A stretch of DNA of 64,000 nucleotides from Veillonella sp. AM51-8BH. Its GTDB lineage: Bacteria; Bacillota; Negativicutes; Veillonellales; Veillonellaceae. The notes beneath the pieces were generated by a model that made no database searches, had not been told where the DNA came from, and worked only from the letters and a program-made list of their open reading frames with translations. This document shows, one piece after another, positions 38,008-48,209 of the stretch. The position numbers and the translations under genes are program-made. Location of the stretch: NCBI RefSeq assembly GCF_003463825.1, contig NZ_QSDY01000001.1:1-64000 (forward strand), in the 5' to 3' direction. The first letter of the stretch is position 1. Each line of letters begins with the position of its first letter.

Positions 38008-39533
38008 ATGGCTAAATTAAAGGCTCCCGTAATGCTAGTTATCCTAGATGGCTTTGGCATGGGAGATCAATCAGATACAACCAATGCTGTAGTACAGGCG
38101 AAGCCGCACTGTTTTAATCAATTGTGGGATATGTATCCACATACAAAATTAGAAGCATCAGGGCTTGCAGTAGGACTTCCAGAAGGACAGATGGGGAATT
38201 CTGAGGTTGGCCATTTAAACCTTGGTTCTGGTCGTATTGTGTACCAAGATTTAACTCGTATTACTAAAGACGTTGAATCTGGTGAGTTTTATAATCGCCC
38301 TGTTATGCAGGAACTATACGAAGTTGCTAAAAAACAAAGCTTACATCTTATCGGTCTAGTATCAGATGGCAATGTACATTGCTCCTTAGAGCACATTAAG
38401 GCAGTTATTAAAGGGGCTCATGATCATGGTATTGAGCATGTTTATGTACATGCCTTGCTCGATGGTCGTGACGTAGCCCCTCAATGTGCACAAGGCTATT
38501 TAAAAGACTTAGAAGCGTATATGGCAGAGCTAAACTGTGGAAAAATTGCTACTGTGAGTGGTCGATACTATGCGATGGACCGCGATAATCGTTGGGACCG
38601 TGTGGAACTTGCTTACAATGCGATTGTAAATGGTCAAGGTGAGAGAGCCGCATCAGCCTGTGAAGCGGTGCAACAATCTTATGACAAAGATGCGGCTGAT
38701 GAGTTTGTTCTTCCTACGGTAGTTGATGCTAAAGGAACGATCAAGAATGGCGATGCTGTTATCTTCTGTAATTTCCGTCCAGACCGAGGTCGTGAGCTTA
38801 CAAAAGCCTTAGTGTTGCCAGACTTTGATGGCTTTAACCGTGAACCATTATCTTTATACATGGCGACTATGACTAAATATGAAGATGGTTTACCAGTTCA
38901 TATTGTGTATGAAAAGGACATTTTATCTGAAACACTAGGCGAAGTACTAAGCGTAGGTGGCTATCGTCAATTGCGTATTGCTGAAACAGAGAAATACGCT
39001 CATGTTACGTATTTCTTCAACGGCGGTAAAGAGGAACCATTTGAAGGTGAGGACCGCATACTTGTGAAATCTCCTCAAGTGGCAACCTATGATTTACAAC
39101 CTGAAATGAGTGCTTATGAGGTAACTGATAAGGTTGTAGAAGCCATTCAAGATGAAACGTATGATATGATTATCTTAAACTTTGCAAATCCAGATATGGT
39201 GGGTCATACAGGTAGCTTTGAAGCAGCTGTTAAAGCAGTTCAGGCTGTAGATACCTGCTTAGGTCGTATCGTTGAGGCTATACGCAGTAAGAATGGTCAC
39301 TTGTTAATTACAGCAGATCATGGTAATGCTGAGCTTATGGTTAATCATGAAACTGGTAAGGTTCATACGGCGCATACAACAAACTTGGTTCCTTTAATTT
39401 TAATGAGTGATACCCTAAAACAGCTACATTAGAGACTGGCAAATTATGTGATATTGCTCCTACATTATTAGACTTGGCTGGTATAGAACAACCAGAATCT
39501 ATGACAGGTCATAGTTTGGTAAAAAAAGCATAA
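38008..39533 (+). CDS. gpmI: 2,3-bisphosphoglycerate-independent phosphoglycerate mutase, frameshifted
   Basis: Mn-dependent alkaline-phosphatase-superfamily enzyme converting 3- to 2-phosphoglycerate. ATG 38008 ([20 protein letters not shown]) has GAGGT upstream. The catalytic Ser is in [55 protein letters not shown] and [11 protein letters not shown] follow. Near 39417 CTAAAACAGC replaces CTAAAAACAGC, ending the frame in LKQLH. One A restored gives [20 protein letters not shown] then [20 protein letters not shown] and TAA 39531-39533, 508 residues, the family norm. Confidence 0.94.
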
Positions 39534-39639
39534 TATAGAACTTTCACTATATTAGTAGTTAACAAGAGTTATAACCTATATGGTTTTGCTCAATATATAA
39601 TATCTGTCGTATGACAGTTATCCCATTAGATTTTTATGA

Positions 39640-40932
<1,293 letters not shown>

Positions 40933-40958
40933 GATACGTTATATCTAATAGTCCAATA

Positions 40959-40985
40959 AGGGCGCCCTTCGGGGCGCCTTTTTTG
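40959..40985 (+). terminator. Rho-independent terminator of the glycolytic operon
   Basis: GGCGCCC, a UUCG tetraloop and GGGCGCC are followed by seven T's. The most GC-rich hairpin in the window. Confidence 0.95.
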
Positions 40986-41093
40986 TATGCCTAAAATAAA
41001 AAAGTTTTCGCTTCGTGGATTTTTAAAAATAAAAGAGGAATTAAAGGTATGATGTCGAACCTTATAACGCCATACGCTAGTGTGAGGTAAAAA

Positions 41094-41107
41094 CATACCG
41101 CAAGGTA
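41094..41107 (+). other. Hairpin beside the pilB ribosome site
   Basis: ATACC-GCAA-GGTAT, a 5-bp stem with a GNRA tetraloop, ends one base before AGGAGG of pilB. The 134-base leader from the eno terminator has no clear promoter and does not match a c-di-GMP riboswitch consensus as far as I can see. Confidence 0.4.
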
Positions 41108-41119
41108 TAGGAGGTGACC

Positions 41120-42130
41120 ATGTATGTAGATGTAACATTAGACGATATTATTCTATATGCATTAGAGCATCATGTCAGCGATATTCACTTTGATCCAACT
41201 AAAAGTGGTGTACATATTAGATTACGACAAGATGGATTATTACAGACGCATATGACTGTATCAAACGAAGAGGCAGATCTTATTATTAATCGTATCAAGG
41301 TATGTAGTACGTTAGATATTAGTGAAAAGCGATTGCCTCAAGATGGTCGTTGGTCTTGGAGTCATAAGGATACATCTTTAACGATGCGCGTATCTACATT
41401 GCCCAGTTTATATGGAGAAACTTTGGTGTGTCGACTTATGGGGAATGAAGGTAGTCATAAGGACCTAAAGGCGTTAGGTATGCGTGCAGATATTTTTGAT
41501 CATATTGAACGGTTATTAAAACGTCCTTATGGATTGTTACTCATCTGTGGACCTACGGGAAGTGGCAAGACTGCTACCTTATATTCGATGCTCCGCATGT
41601 TGAATTTAGAGGAAACAAAACTAATTTGCCTTGAAGATCCTGTAGAGGCAGAAATTAAAGGTGCCATCCAAATTGGTATTAACGAAAAGATTGGCTTTAC
41701 CTTTGCAAAAGGGTTAAGATCTGTACTACGTCAAGATCCAGATACGATTATGATCGGTGAGATTCGAGATAAGGAGACGGCAGAGCTGGCTGTTAAATCA
41801 GCTTTAACTGGACATCGCGTATTATCCACCATTCATACTAATACAGCTATAGGCGTTGTAACGCGGCTCATGGATATGGGAGTAGAACCGTATTTAATTC
41901 GGGCTACCTTGATGGGTGCTATTGCACAGCGTCTAGTCAGAAAATTTGATGGTACATCGTATCATGGGCGGACTGCTCTGTTTGAATATTTAGAGATACC
42001 TGCTAATTCTCCACACTGGGACCAATTAGAAACACATTTACTACTATCATTAGAGGACTCTGCTCGTGAAGCCGTAGCTCAGCATGTTACATCTATAGAG
42101 GAGGTGCATCGTTGTGGACTCATGCTGTAA
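41120..42130 (+). CDS. pilB: Type IV pilus assembly ATPase PilB-like
   Basis: Hexameric secretion ATPase that powers pilin extension. 336 residues from ATG 41120 (AGGAGG at 41109-41114). Core motifs: SDIHFDPTKSGVHIRLR, Walker A GPTGSGKTATLYSML, Asp box ICLEDPVEAE, Walker B LRQDPDTIMIGEIRDKETAE and His box TGHRVLSTIHTN. It is short: the N-terminal MshEN domain of PilB/GspE is missing, and the tetracysteine zinc loop is absent (only AQRLVRKFDGTSYHGR remains). Similar short ATPases occur as ComGA in competence pili. Its end overlaps pilT by 17 bases. Confidence 0.88.
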   Translation: MYVDVTLDDIILYALEHHVSDIHFDPTKSGVHIRLRQDGLLQTHMTVSNEEADLIINRIKVCSTLDISEKRLPQDGRWSWSHKDTSLTMRVSTLPSLYGETLVCRLMGNEGSHKDLKALGMRADIFDHIERLLKRPYGLLLICGPTGSGKTATLYSMLRMLNLEETKLICLEDPVEAEIKGAIQIGINEKIGFTFAKGLRSVLRQDPDTIMIGEIRDKETAELAVKSALTGHRVLSTIHTNTAIGVVTRLMDMGVEPYLIRATLMGAIAQRLVRKFDGTSYHGRTALFEYLEIPANSPHWDQLETHLLLSLEDSAREAVAQHVTSIEEVHRCGLML

Positions 42131-43133
42131 TAGTGAAAGTTTAGAAACCATTGTTGAAGAGGCTATACACTTATCATCAACAGATATTCATCTACAATGT
42201 GGGGAGCCTATTTATTTGAGACATGGTGATGGGTTAAAGACTACTCAATTTATATGTACGACTACATTGATTGAAGATATTTTGCGACGTTGTGGTATAG
42301 CCTCTTATGAATGGCAATCTCTCGATGAAGCTTGTTCCTGTTGTGGCGTGCGTATACGTGTTCATCTATATAAGGCTAATAAAACGATATGTGGGACACT
42401 GAGGTTATTGTGCCATCAACAACTTAAGCTAGAGGATAACAGTGAAGGACATTTACTTCAAAAACTATGTGAAGCACATGATGGTCTATTGCTTGTATGC
42501 GGGCCTACAGGTAGTGGGAAAAGTTTTACCTTAGCCTGTTGTATTGACTATATAAATCAAACTATGGAGCGCCATATCATTACCTTAGAAGACCCCATAG
42601 AATTTGAGTTTAAGTCTAAGAAATCTTTAATTCATCAACGCCAATTAGGTGCCGATATTAAGTCTATGTCTAATGGTATTCGCGATGCATTGCGAGAGGA
42701 CCCAGATGTCATTATGGTTGGAGAGCTTCGAGATCGTGAAACATTAGAGGCCGCTCTTCATGCGGCCGAAACGGGTCATCTTGTGATGGCCACTATGCAT
42801 ACGCAAAGGGCCGTGATGGCTGTTCACCGCATGATTTCACTATTTCCTGGTGAACAACAAGAGGAAATTCGCAGTCAAATATCTCAAGTGTTACGTGCTG
42901 TTATATGTCAACGACTCCTTAGGTGGAATAAAAAGTTTATTACCATTCGTGATATTTTGTTAAACACTCATGCAGTGGCAAATTTAATACGCACTCGTAA
43001 GGAACCGCAAATTATCTCTATTCAAGAAACACAACTGCCTATGAAAACACTAGAAATGGCCGTACGAGATGTAAAAGCACAATATGGAACGCAGCATCAA
43101 CTACATACGCTGTTAGATCAACAACTATCGTAG
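42114..43133 (+). CDS. pilT: Type IV pilus retraction ATPase PilT-like
   Basis: 339 residues starting at GTG 42114, with GAGGAGGTG 8 bases upstream. Motifs are Walker A VCGPTGSGKSFTLACCI, ITLEDPIEFEF, LREDPDVIMVGELRDRETLE and LVMATMHTQ. The C-terminal AVANLIRTRKEPQI corresponds to the AIRNLIRE-type motif that marks retraction ATPases, supporting PilT over a second PilB. N-terminal part SSTDIHLQCGEPIYLRHGDG is the usual PilT PAS-like domain. Cys-rich N-terminus (MDSCCNSE, ACSCCGV) is unusual. Confidence 0.88.
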   Translation: MDSCCNSESLETIVEEAIHLSSTDIHLQCGEPIYLRHGDGLKTTQFICTTTLIEDILRRCGIASYEWQSLDEACSCCGVRIRVHLYKANKTICGTLRLLCHQQLKLEDNSEGHLLQKLCEAHDGLLLVCGPTGSGKSFTLACCIDYINQTMERHIITLEDPIEFEFKSKKSLIHQRQLGADIKSMSNGIRDALREDPDVIMVGELRDRETLEAALHAAETGHLVMATMHTQRAVMAVHRMISLFPGEQQEEIRSQISQVLRAVICQRLLRWNKKFITIRDILLNTHAVANLIRTRKEPQIISIQETQLPMKTLEMAVRDVKAQYGTQHQLHTLLDQQLS

Positions 43134-43141
43134 GTGCAGAT

Positions 43142-44316
43142 ATGGAGGCTTATGAATATGTCGTAAAAAATGAGAATAATGAAACAGTAAAAGGTTTGAT
43201 GTGGGCAGATTCAGAACAGGAGGTCGGTACACGGTTAAAGCGCGATGGATACAAGATTTATAAAATCACTTTACAAGTAAATAAGAAAAAGCATAAGTGG
43301 AATCATACCATGGTGGTAGATGTAACCTATCAATTAGGACTACTTATTGAGTCTGGTGTACCTTTACGGAGGGCATTACAGTTACTTTGTCATGGGAAGC
43401 AAGGGCTTTTATATACAGCCCTCTATGAATCGATTGAGAGAGGCCAAACCTTATCGCAAGCATTGCGTAGTGAAGGCTGCCCTGCTATAGCCTTAGCACT
43501 ACTAGAAAGTGGAGAGGCAGCAGGCACTTTAGGTGAAAGCTTACAATACATTTCACGTCACTATGACTGGGAGCGACAATTGCGGCAAAAGGTTATGAGT
43601 GCTATTTCTTATCCTATATTTCTTCTTCTCATGATGAACGTATTCTTTCTTGTTACCATCTTGTTTATCATTCCATCCTTTGAGAAGGTTTTTACTACCA
43701 TGCATATTACATTACCATTGATGACACGAGCCCTCTTTGCATTAGGACAAGGGCTAAAGAATCATCCTATATTAGTCTTTATTATGCAGTGTGTAGGGAT
43801 AGGCGCTTTAGTCTTTGCATACCATCAACATAGTATAAAACGCAAAGTACATCGTTGGCTATGGCTGTTGGCTCACAGATACCAATGGATGACCTGCATT
43901 TACTATACAAGTATGCTAAAGGTTTGGGCCCTTTTGTTAGATTCTGGAATTTCTATTATTCATACTATGAATATCACAAGACCTTTATGGGGCAATATGT
44001 ATGGTGCCGAATGTAGTGAGAAAGTAGAAGCAAAGTTATTAACTGGCCATTCTTTTGAAGAGAGCCTTAGAACTGAGAATATTGGAAATTCCTTTATATG
44101 GCAAATGATTTCTATTGGTGAGGAAAGTGGAGAGCTCGTTAAAATGCTACATCATTGTGGACATTACTATGAATCTATACTTTCAAAATATATCGCCCGA
44201 CTAGAGAGCTTTTAGAACCAATTTTACTAACTGTAATGGGAATTGGTGTAGCCGTTTTAGTTGTATCTGTTATGTATCCATTATTTACGTCTATTGCTAA
44301 GTTGGGAGGACAATAG
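43142..44316 (+). CDS. pilC: Type IV pilus inner-membrane platform protein PilC, frameshifted
   Basis: GspF/PilC platform protein on which the ATPases act. After a short N-terminal part (AYEYVVKNENNETVKGLMWA) come two GspF domains: LLIESGVPLRRALQLLCHG with helices near 150-180, and WALLLDSGISIIHTMNI with the terminal helix. Near 44208 AGCTTTTAGAACC replaces AGCTTTTTAGAACC, creating a stop. One T restored yields ARLESFLEPILLTVMGIG and the last membrane segment to TAG 44314-44316, 391 residues in total, the normal end of the family. Confidence 0.87.
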
Positions 44317-44388
44317 CTATTTATAGTTAGCACAATAGAGGTCAATAGTAATGGATAGATCTTATTTAATCATTATAAGGAGGATATT

Positions 44389-44835
44389 ATGAGTTCTGTT
44401 ATACATATGGTTCATGGTTTAAATTCTCGATTAGAACTATGTGGTCAATGGGTTTTAGACCACTTACATATTTCTCGTGTTCGGGAAAATCTCAAGAAGT
44501 CGAGAAAAGGGGGCTTTACCCTTGTTGAGTTAATGGTTGTGGTAGCCGTTATTGCCATATTGGCAGCTATTGCGATGCCACAATTCTTATCGGCTGCTGA
44601 TAGAGCACGAAATGCGAAGGAAACAGCAGATATTCAAATAATTAAAAATGCAACGCAGCTCTATATGATCGACAAGAATGTAGATACACCACCAACTGTA
44701 GAAAATCTATATAAAGAAGGTTATCTTACAGAACATGTTAAGACTGCAAAGGATAAGGAATATACCATTACTTATGAAGTGGTTAATGGCGGTACCGCAA
44801 AAGCAGTTGTAGTTAAAGCACCTGATGCACCTTAA
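44389..44835 (+). CDS. Major type IV pilin with long leader
   Basis: Pilin subunit of 148 residues. The prepilin peptidase site GG-FTLVELMVVVAVIAILA is textbook (Phe+1, Glu+5), with a mature length of about 106. The leader before it is 42 residues, basic near the cleavage site (RENLKKSRKGG), far longer than the 6-25 residues of most type IVa leaders. The start is firm: AAGGAGG lies at the normal distance before ATG 44389; ATG at residue 7 has no such site. The small C-terminal domain has no Cys pair. Upstream gap is 72 bases after pilC. Confidence 0.9.
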   Translation: MSSVIHMVHGLNSRLELCGQWVLDHLHISRVRENLKKSRKGGFTLVELMVVVAVIAILAAIAMPQFLSAADRARNAKETADIQIIKNATQLYMIDKNVDTPPTVENLYKEGYLTEHVKTAKDKEYTITYEVVNGGTAKAVVVKAPDAP

Positions 44836-44935
44836 CGTAACTTATATGTAGAATTTTGCATCTACCATCTAATATCAGTATCAAGTAACTAGTATTTAGT
44901 ATTTAATGTGCATGTATTAATGATAGGAATGTAGT

Positions 44936-44985
44936 TTTAGGTTTTCTTATATATGTAGATTTAGGTTTTCATATATATATGTAGT
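44936..44985 (+). repeat. Imperfect direct repeat between pilin and prepilin peptidase
   Basis: TTTAGGTTTTCTTATATATG (44936 on) recurs as TTTAGGTTTTCATATATATA about 25 bases later; both copies end in TATGTAG. It lies in a 204-base gap with no ORF and no clear terminator. Role unknown. Confidence 0.6.
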
Positions 44986-45039
44986 TATATCAATCGTTAG
45001 ATTTAAATATCTATAGTTGATTGTATGGAAGGACAAGGT

Positions 45040-45606
45040 ATGAAAGGGACTCATTATGTTATAGCCCTGATCGTGTATATAGCATCCATTGTATTGCCTA
45101 TTATAATTTCATCACGAGCAATATCCTTTATTCACGTTGCTTTGTATGCTGTATTTTCACTCATCATCATAGCAGGTGCTACCATCGATATGCATTACTA
45201 TATATTGCCTGATGAAGGGGCGTTAGTGCTTGTTTTAGGTGGTATAGTGTATAGCCTTATAAATGATAAGTCTATGCTTATAACGATTATAAGTGTTATG
45301 AGTGTAGGTGCTATTACATATGGACTTCGTCTTATGAGTCATAAAGGCTTTGGACTAGGCGATGTGAAATGGTTTTCTGCTATTGCCATGTGGCTTACGC
45401 CGTGGGAGATTGTATGCTTCTTTTACGTAGCCTTTTGTGTTGGTTCTCTCTATCTCTTACTAACAAGCTATCGTAATCGATACATTCCATTTGGTCCCTT
45501 TCTATGCTTTGGTGGTTGGTGTGCCTTACATGGCGGATCCTATATGGAGGTGTTGTACCAATGGTTAAGGCACAACCTATACATCATCAATACGGTTCTT
45601 TGTTAG
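45040..45606 (+). CDS. pilD: Prepilin peptidase (A24 family), short form
   Basis: Membrane aspartyl protease that removes prepilin leaders. 188 residues from ATG 45040 with GGAAGGA upstream; ATG 45025 has no ribosome site. The two catalytic aspartates are in IIIAGATIDMHYYILPDEGA and GFGLGDVKWFSAIAMWL (GxGD). Six or so hydrophobic segments. The N-terminal cytoplasmic domain with zinc cysteines and the methylating part of classical PilD are absent, so it may cleave without N-methylation. The next gene starts inside its 3' end. Confidence 0.87.
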   Translation: MKGTHYVIALIVYIASIVLPIIISSRAISFIHVALYAVFSLIIIAGATIDMHYYILPDEGALVLVLGGIVYSLINDKSMLITIISVMSVGAITYGLRLMSHKGFGLGDVKWFSAIAMWLTPWEIVCFFYVAFCVGSLYLLLTSYRNRYIPFGPFLCFGGWCALHGGSYMEVLYQWLRHNLYIINTVLC

Positions 45607-46022
45607 CTGAGTGGATTATTGCAATTAGCTTATTTTTACTTCTTATTTCTATGTCTTTGCCCATTGTAACAACGCCTAGCCGCTATACTCTAAATGGAAG
45701 TACTGAAGAAGTAGTATATATGTTAAAAAAGGTTCAACTTTGGTCTATGCTTGGGCATAAGTCTAATGGAAAAGGGCGTATGTTATTCATATTAAATAAA
45801 GACAGCTATACCTTAGAGGAGGATGCTCATCATCATACAGTTAATATATCCTTACCTGCAGGGATTGAAAATGTACAACCCTTAACGGTTATCTCTTTTT
45901 CTTCTCTAGGATTACCTTATGATGGAACGGAACTTATTTTACGGGATCGAGAAAGTGGTGAGAGAAATCGTATATGGATATCTGTACAAACGGGACGTAT
46001 TCGATGGGAAGAAGTACACTAA
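45561..46022 (+). CDS. Minor pilin/pseudopilin, FimT/GspH-like
   Basis: 153 residues from ATG 45561, overlapping pilD by 46 bases. The class III leader ends YG and the mature part begins SLLAEWIIAISLFLLLIS with Glu at +5. The C-terminal strands VISFSSLGLPYDGTELIL and ISVQTGRIRW are typical of GspH/FimT minor pilins, which prime pilus assembly. The +1 residue is Ser rather than Phe. Specific role inferred from family and from being the first of four minor-pilin genes. Confidence 0.75.
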   Translation: MVKAQPIHHQYGSLLAEWIIAISLFLLLISMSLPIVTTPSRYTLNGSTEEVVYMLKKVQLWSMLGHKSNGKGRMLFILNKDSYTLEEDAHHHTVNISLPAGIENVQPLTVISFSSLGLPYDGTELILRDRESGERNRIWISVQTGRIRWEEVH

Positions 46023-46029
46023 GGGCTTT

Positions 46030-46386
46030 ATGTATGGAGATGCCCTAGTATCAACAGCTATTATTATGTTTATCTTGCCTGTTATATTATCTGTATTTTG
46101 GATGGCTACCTTAACAATCTATAAGGCTTACTATTGGGATCATATATTACAAGATACCATAACATATGTAGAAGAAAGTAAGTCTACGTATTATCAAACG
46201 GGACATATTCAAGAAGGTATACATAACTCTCAATTTATTATGAGTCCCAGTGAATCGATTACATATAAATCACATGTAGAGCCTATCGTAGAAAATGGCA
46301 TTGTCCTACAACGATTAACTGTGCAGGCCATAGATAATGAATCTGTTGTGTATACCTTATCTCTCGACTTGGAGGAAATACGGTGA
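46030..46386 (+). CDS. Putative minor pilin, PilV-like
   Basis: 118 residues if started at ATG 46030. A single N-terminal hydrophobic segment (DALVSTAIIMFILPVILSVFW) is followed by a soluble domain; upstream in-frame codons read KKYTKGF before this, so cleavage KG-FMYGD with Asp at +5 is possible and the true start may be a GTG near 45952 inside the previous gene. I cannot settle the start. Position between the FimT-like and PilW-like genes suggests PilV. Overlaps the next gene by four bases. Confidence 0.6.
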   Translation: MYGDALVSTAIIMFILPVILSVFWMATLTIYKAYYWDHILQDTITYVEESKSTYYQTGHIQEGIHNSQFIMSPSESITYKSHVEPIVENGIVLQRLTVQAIDNESVVYTLSLDLEEIR

Positions 46387-46958
46387 GGACTCATGATGCA
46401 CAAAGAGGTTTTATTTTGTATTCCACACTCATCAGTATAACTATTTCTACCATCGTTTTAACGTTATTGTTAGGTATAGTTTTTTATGGGGTTATGTGGA
46501 ATGCAAAATTTGTAGATAGCGTTTCTATGATGGAGGATGGTCGTTATACGCGGCGCATGGTGGTAGCTCAAATCATATGGAATCCTGTACCGATAACGGT
46601 AGAGGATCGAAATAGTACCTTATATATTCACGACACTAAGCGGACTACACTAACATTACAACGCCATGCTTTGTATAGAAAGCTTACAGATGGCAGTTTA
46701 CAACCTGTTAGCGGCAGCCGTATTATCGGCACAAAGGATAAACGAAATGTTGGGTACACACAAGAACATCCATTTAGTATGGATGAGAGCGGAGTAGTCC
46801 ATATGCGCTGGTATATTACGAATCGATTTACTGGTGATAAAAAATATACTGCTGGATATGGAGGCTTAGCTATATATGAAGTCGCTATAGGTCAAAGTAG
46901 TATATATGATTGGTATAAAGATAATGAGGAAACAAGTCATGAACATAGAAGCCCATAA
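46383..46958 (+). CDS. Putative minor pilin, PilW-like
   Basis: 191 residues from GTG 46383, which overlaps the preceding stop (GTGA). The leader MRTHDAQRG and mature start FILYSTLISITISTIVLTLL show the cleavage Gly and Phe+1, but +5 is Ser instead of Glu, so the pilin signature is incomplete. The long soluble domain has no recognised motif. The PilW name rests on size and gene order only. Confidence 0.65.
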   Translation: MRTHDAQRGFILYSTLISITISTIVLTLLLGIVFYGVMWNAKFVDSVSMMEDGRYTRRMVVAQIIWNPVPITVEDRNSTLYIHDTKRTTLTLQRHALYRKLTDGSLQPVSGSRIIGTKDKRNVGYTQEHPFSMDESGVVHMRWYITNRFTGDKKYTAGYGGLAIYEVAIGQSSIYDWYKDNEETSHEHRSP

Positions 46959-47346
46959 TGCTGGGTTTATTACATATGTAGCCATATTTACAATGTCCTT
47001 TTTATTAGTATTAGCCTTTATGGGATTGCGTATTGGTCAAATTTGTGAAAGTAATGCAGTAGATGAATTGCATTTAGAAGAGGCTCATTATGCAGCGCAA
47101 AGTGGAGCACATTGGTTTGTAGGCTACTGTAAGGCCGGTAATACATGGGACTTTCAAGGAAAGCTAATTGTAGCTGATGATGCGGATGTGGAAATTACTA
47201 TTGAGGCCGATCCATCCCGTGAGAATCCTCGTCACGTTATGAGTTATGGAAAATTGAAACATCAGGAAATAGTAAGTCGTGTACATATGTATGTGGCAGT
47301 AGATACAGATCATACTATGCATGTTATGAAGATAAAACCATATTGA
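46939..47346 (+). CDS. Putative minor pilin, PilX/GspK-like
   Basis: 135 residues from ATG 46939 (AATGAGGA ten bases upstream). The leader ends NAG and the mature start is FITYVAIFTMSFLLVLAF, again without Glu+5, a trait of tip pilins of the GspK/PilX type. HYAAQSGAHWFVGYCKAG after the membrane helix resembles the AA-x-AG-x-xW stretch of PilX and GspK. Overlaps the previous gene by 20 bases. Family inferred from motif position, moderate certainty. Confidence 0.65.
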   Translation: MNIEAHNAGFITYVAIFTMSFLLVLAFMGLRIGQICESNAVDELHLEEAHYAAQSGAHWFVGYCKAGNTWDFQGKLIVADDADVEITIEADPSRENPRHVMSYGKLKHQEIVSRVHMYVAVDTDHTMHVMKIKPY

Positions 47347-47355
47347 GGTGAATCT

Positions 47356-48209
47356 ATGAAACGGAAAAAGAAAATACATACTGGTGTATGTATTACAGAT
47401 GAACGTATTGTATGTGTGACAGCTCATGTAGAAAATAAAACTATGGTCATTACCGATGCACTAGAAATGAAACGCAGTGCACCTATTGATGAGGATATTC
47501 GAAAATTTATTGAAATGTATGATTTAGATGATGGTGCCTACAGCATTGTTGCAAATATTGATACACAAATGCATGTGGCACCTTATGATCCTCATGATTT
47601 TGATATGAAAGAGTTCATCAAGTGGAATGTAGAGGATTACTTTAGCTTTGATGGAGATAGCTTCCAAATGGATGCGTGTCGTCGAGAATATCCAAGACAT
47701 AATTATCATATGTTTATGGTAGCTGTAGAGCGTCATTCATTAGAACTGTTAAAACAAGGAATACGAGACACTTATGCTCCAGTAGATGTAATCGATTTTT
47801 GGCTATCCCTATTTGTTACAGTTTGATGCGGCGTAGTGGGACTGTAACTGGCGTTGTTGAAAAGGGTAATTTACACTTATGGCTATGGTGGAACGATATA
47901 TGTATTCAAGAATGTAGAATTCCAATTACTAGTACCGATGTATCAGAAGGGATAGAACAGCTTGAGGCTAGATTGCAGGAGTTTGGCGTAGATGAAATAC
48001 AAGGCATTAAGCTGTATGGTTTAGAACAGTTAACTGAAGAGGAACGAAAGGATATGGAAGCTATTATCTCCATATATGGAGAGACGGAGTATATTCCTCT
48101 ACTATTTTTAGGTCGTGGTCGTAATCGGTGTAATCAAGGCCAACTAGATTGGGATATGGCCATTGGTATGGCAGCAAGGGGGCTTAAATGGATTGGCTTG
48201 GGCTGGTAA
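47356..48209 (+). CDS. pilM: Pilus assembly protein PilM-like, frameshifted
   Basis: Actin-like cytoplasmic protein that binds PilN in the pilus alignment complex. Starts at ATG 47356 after GAGGTG. N-terminal VCITDERIVCVTAHVENKTM and the stretch MKEFIKWNVEDYFSFDGDSF (compare the PilM pattern of a helix ending in E-x-x-x-x-P/F) support the call. Near 47798 GATTTTTGGC replaces GATTTTTTGGC; one T restored gives VIDFLAIPICYSLMRRSG and continues to TGA-proximal GLKWIGLGW and TAA 48207-48209, about 284 residues. This is shorter than typical PilM (about 350), so it is divergent. Confidence 0.7.

Noticed and set aside
40985-41119. Cyclic-di-GMP riboswitch before the pilus operon
   Set aside because: Pilus operons in some Firmicutes have one, and this leader has a GCAA hairpin, but the conserved core of the c-di-GMP-I or -II classes is not visible.
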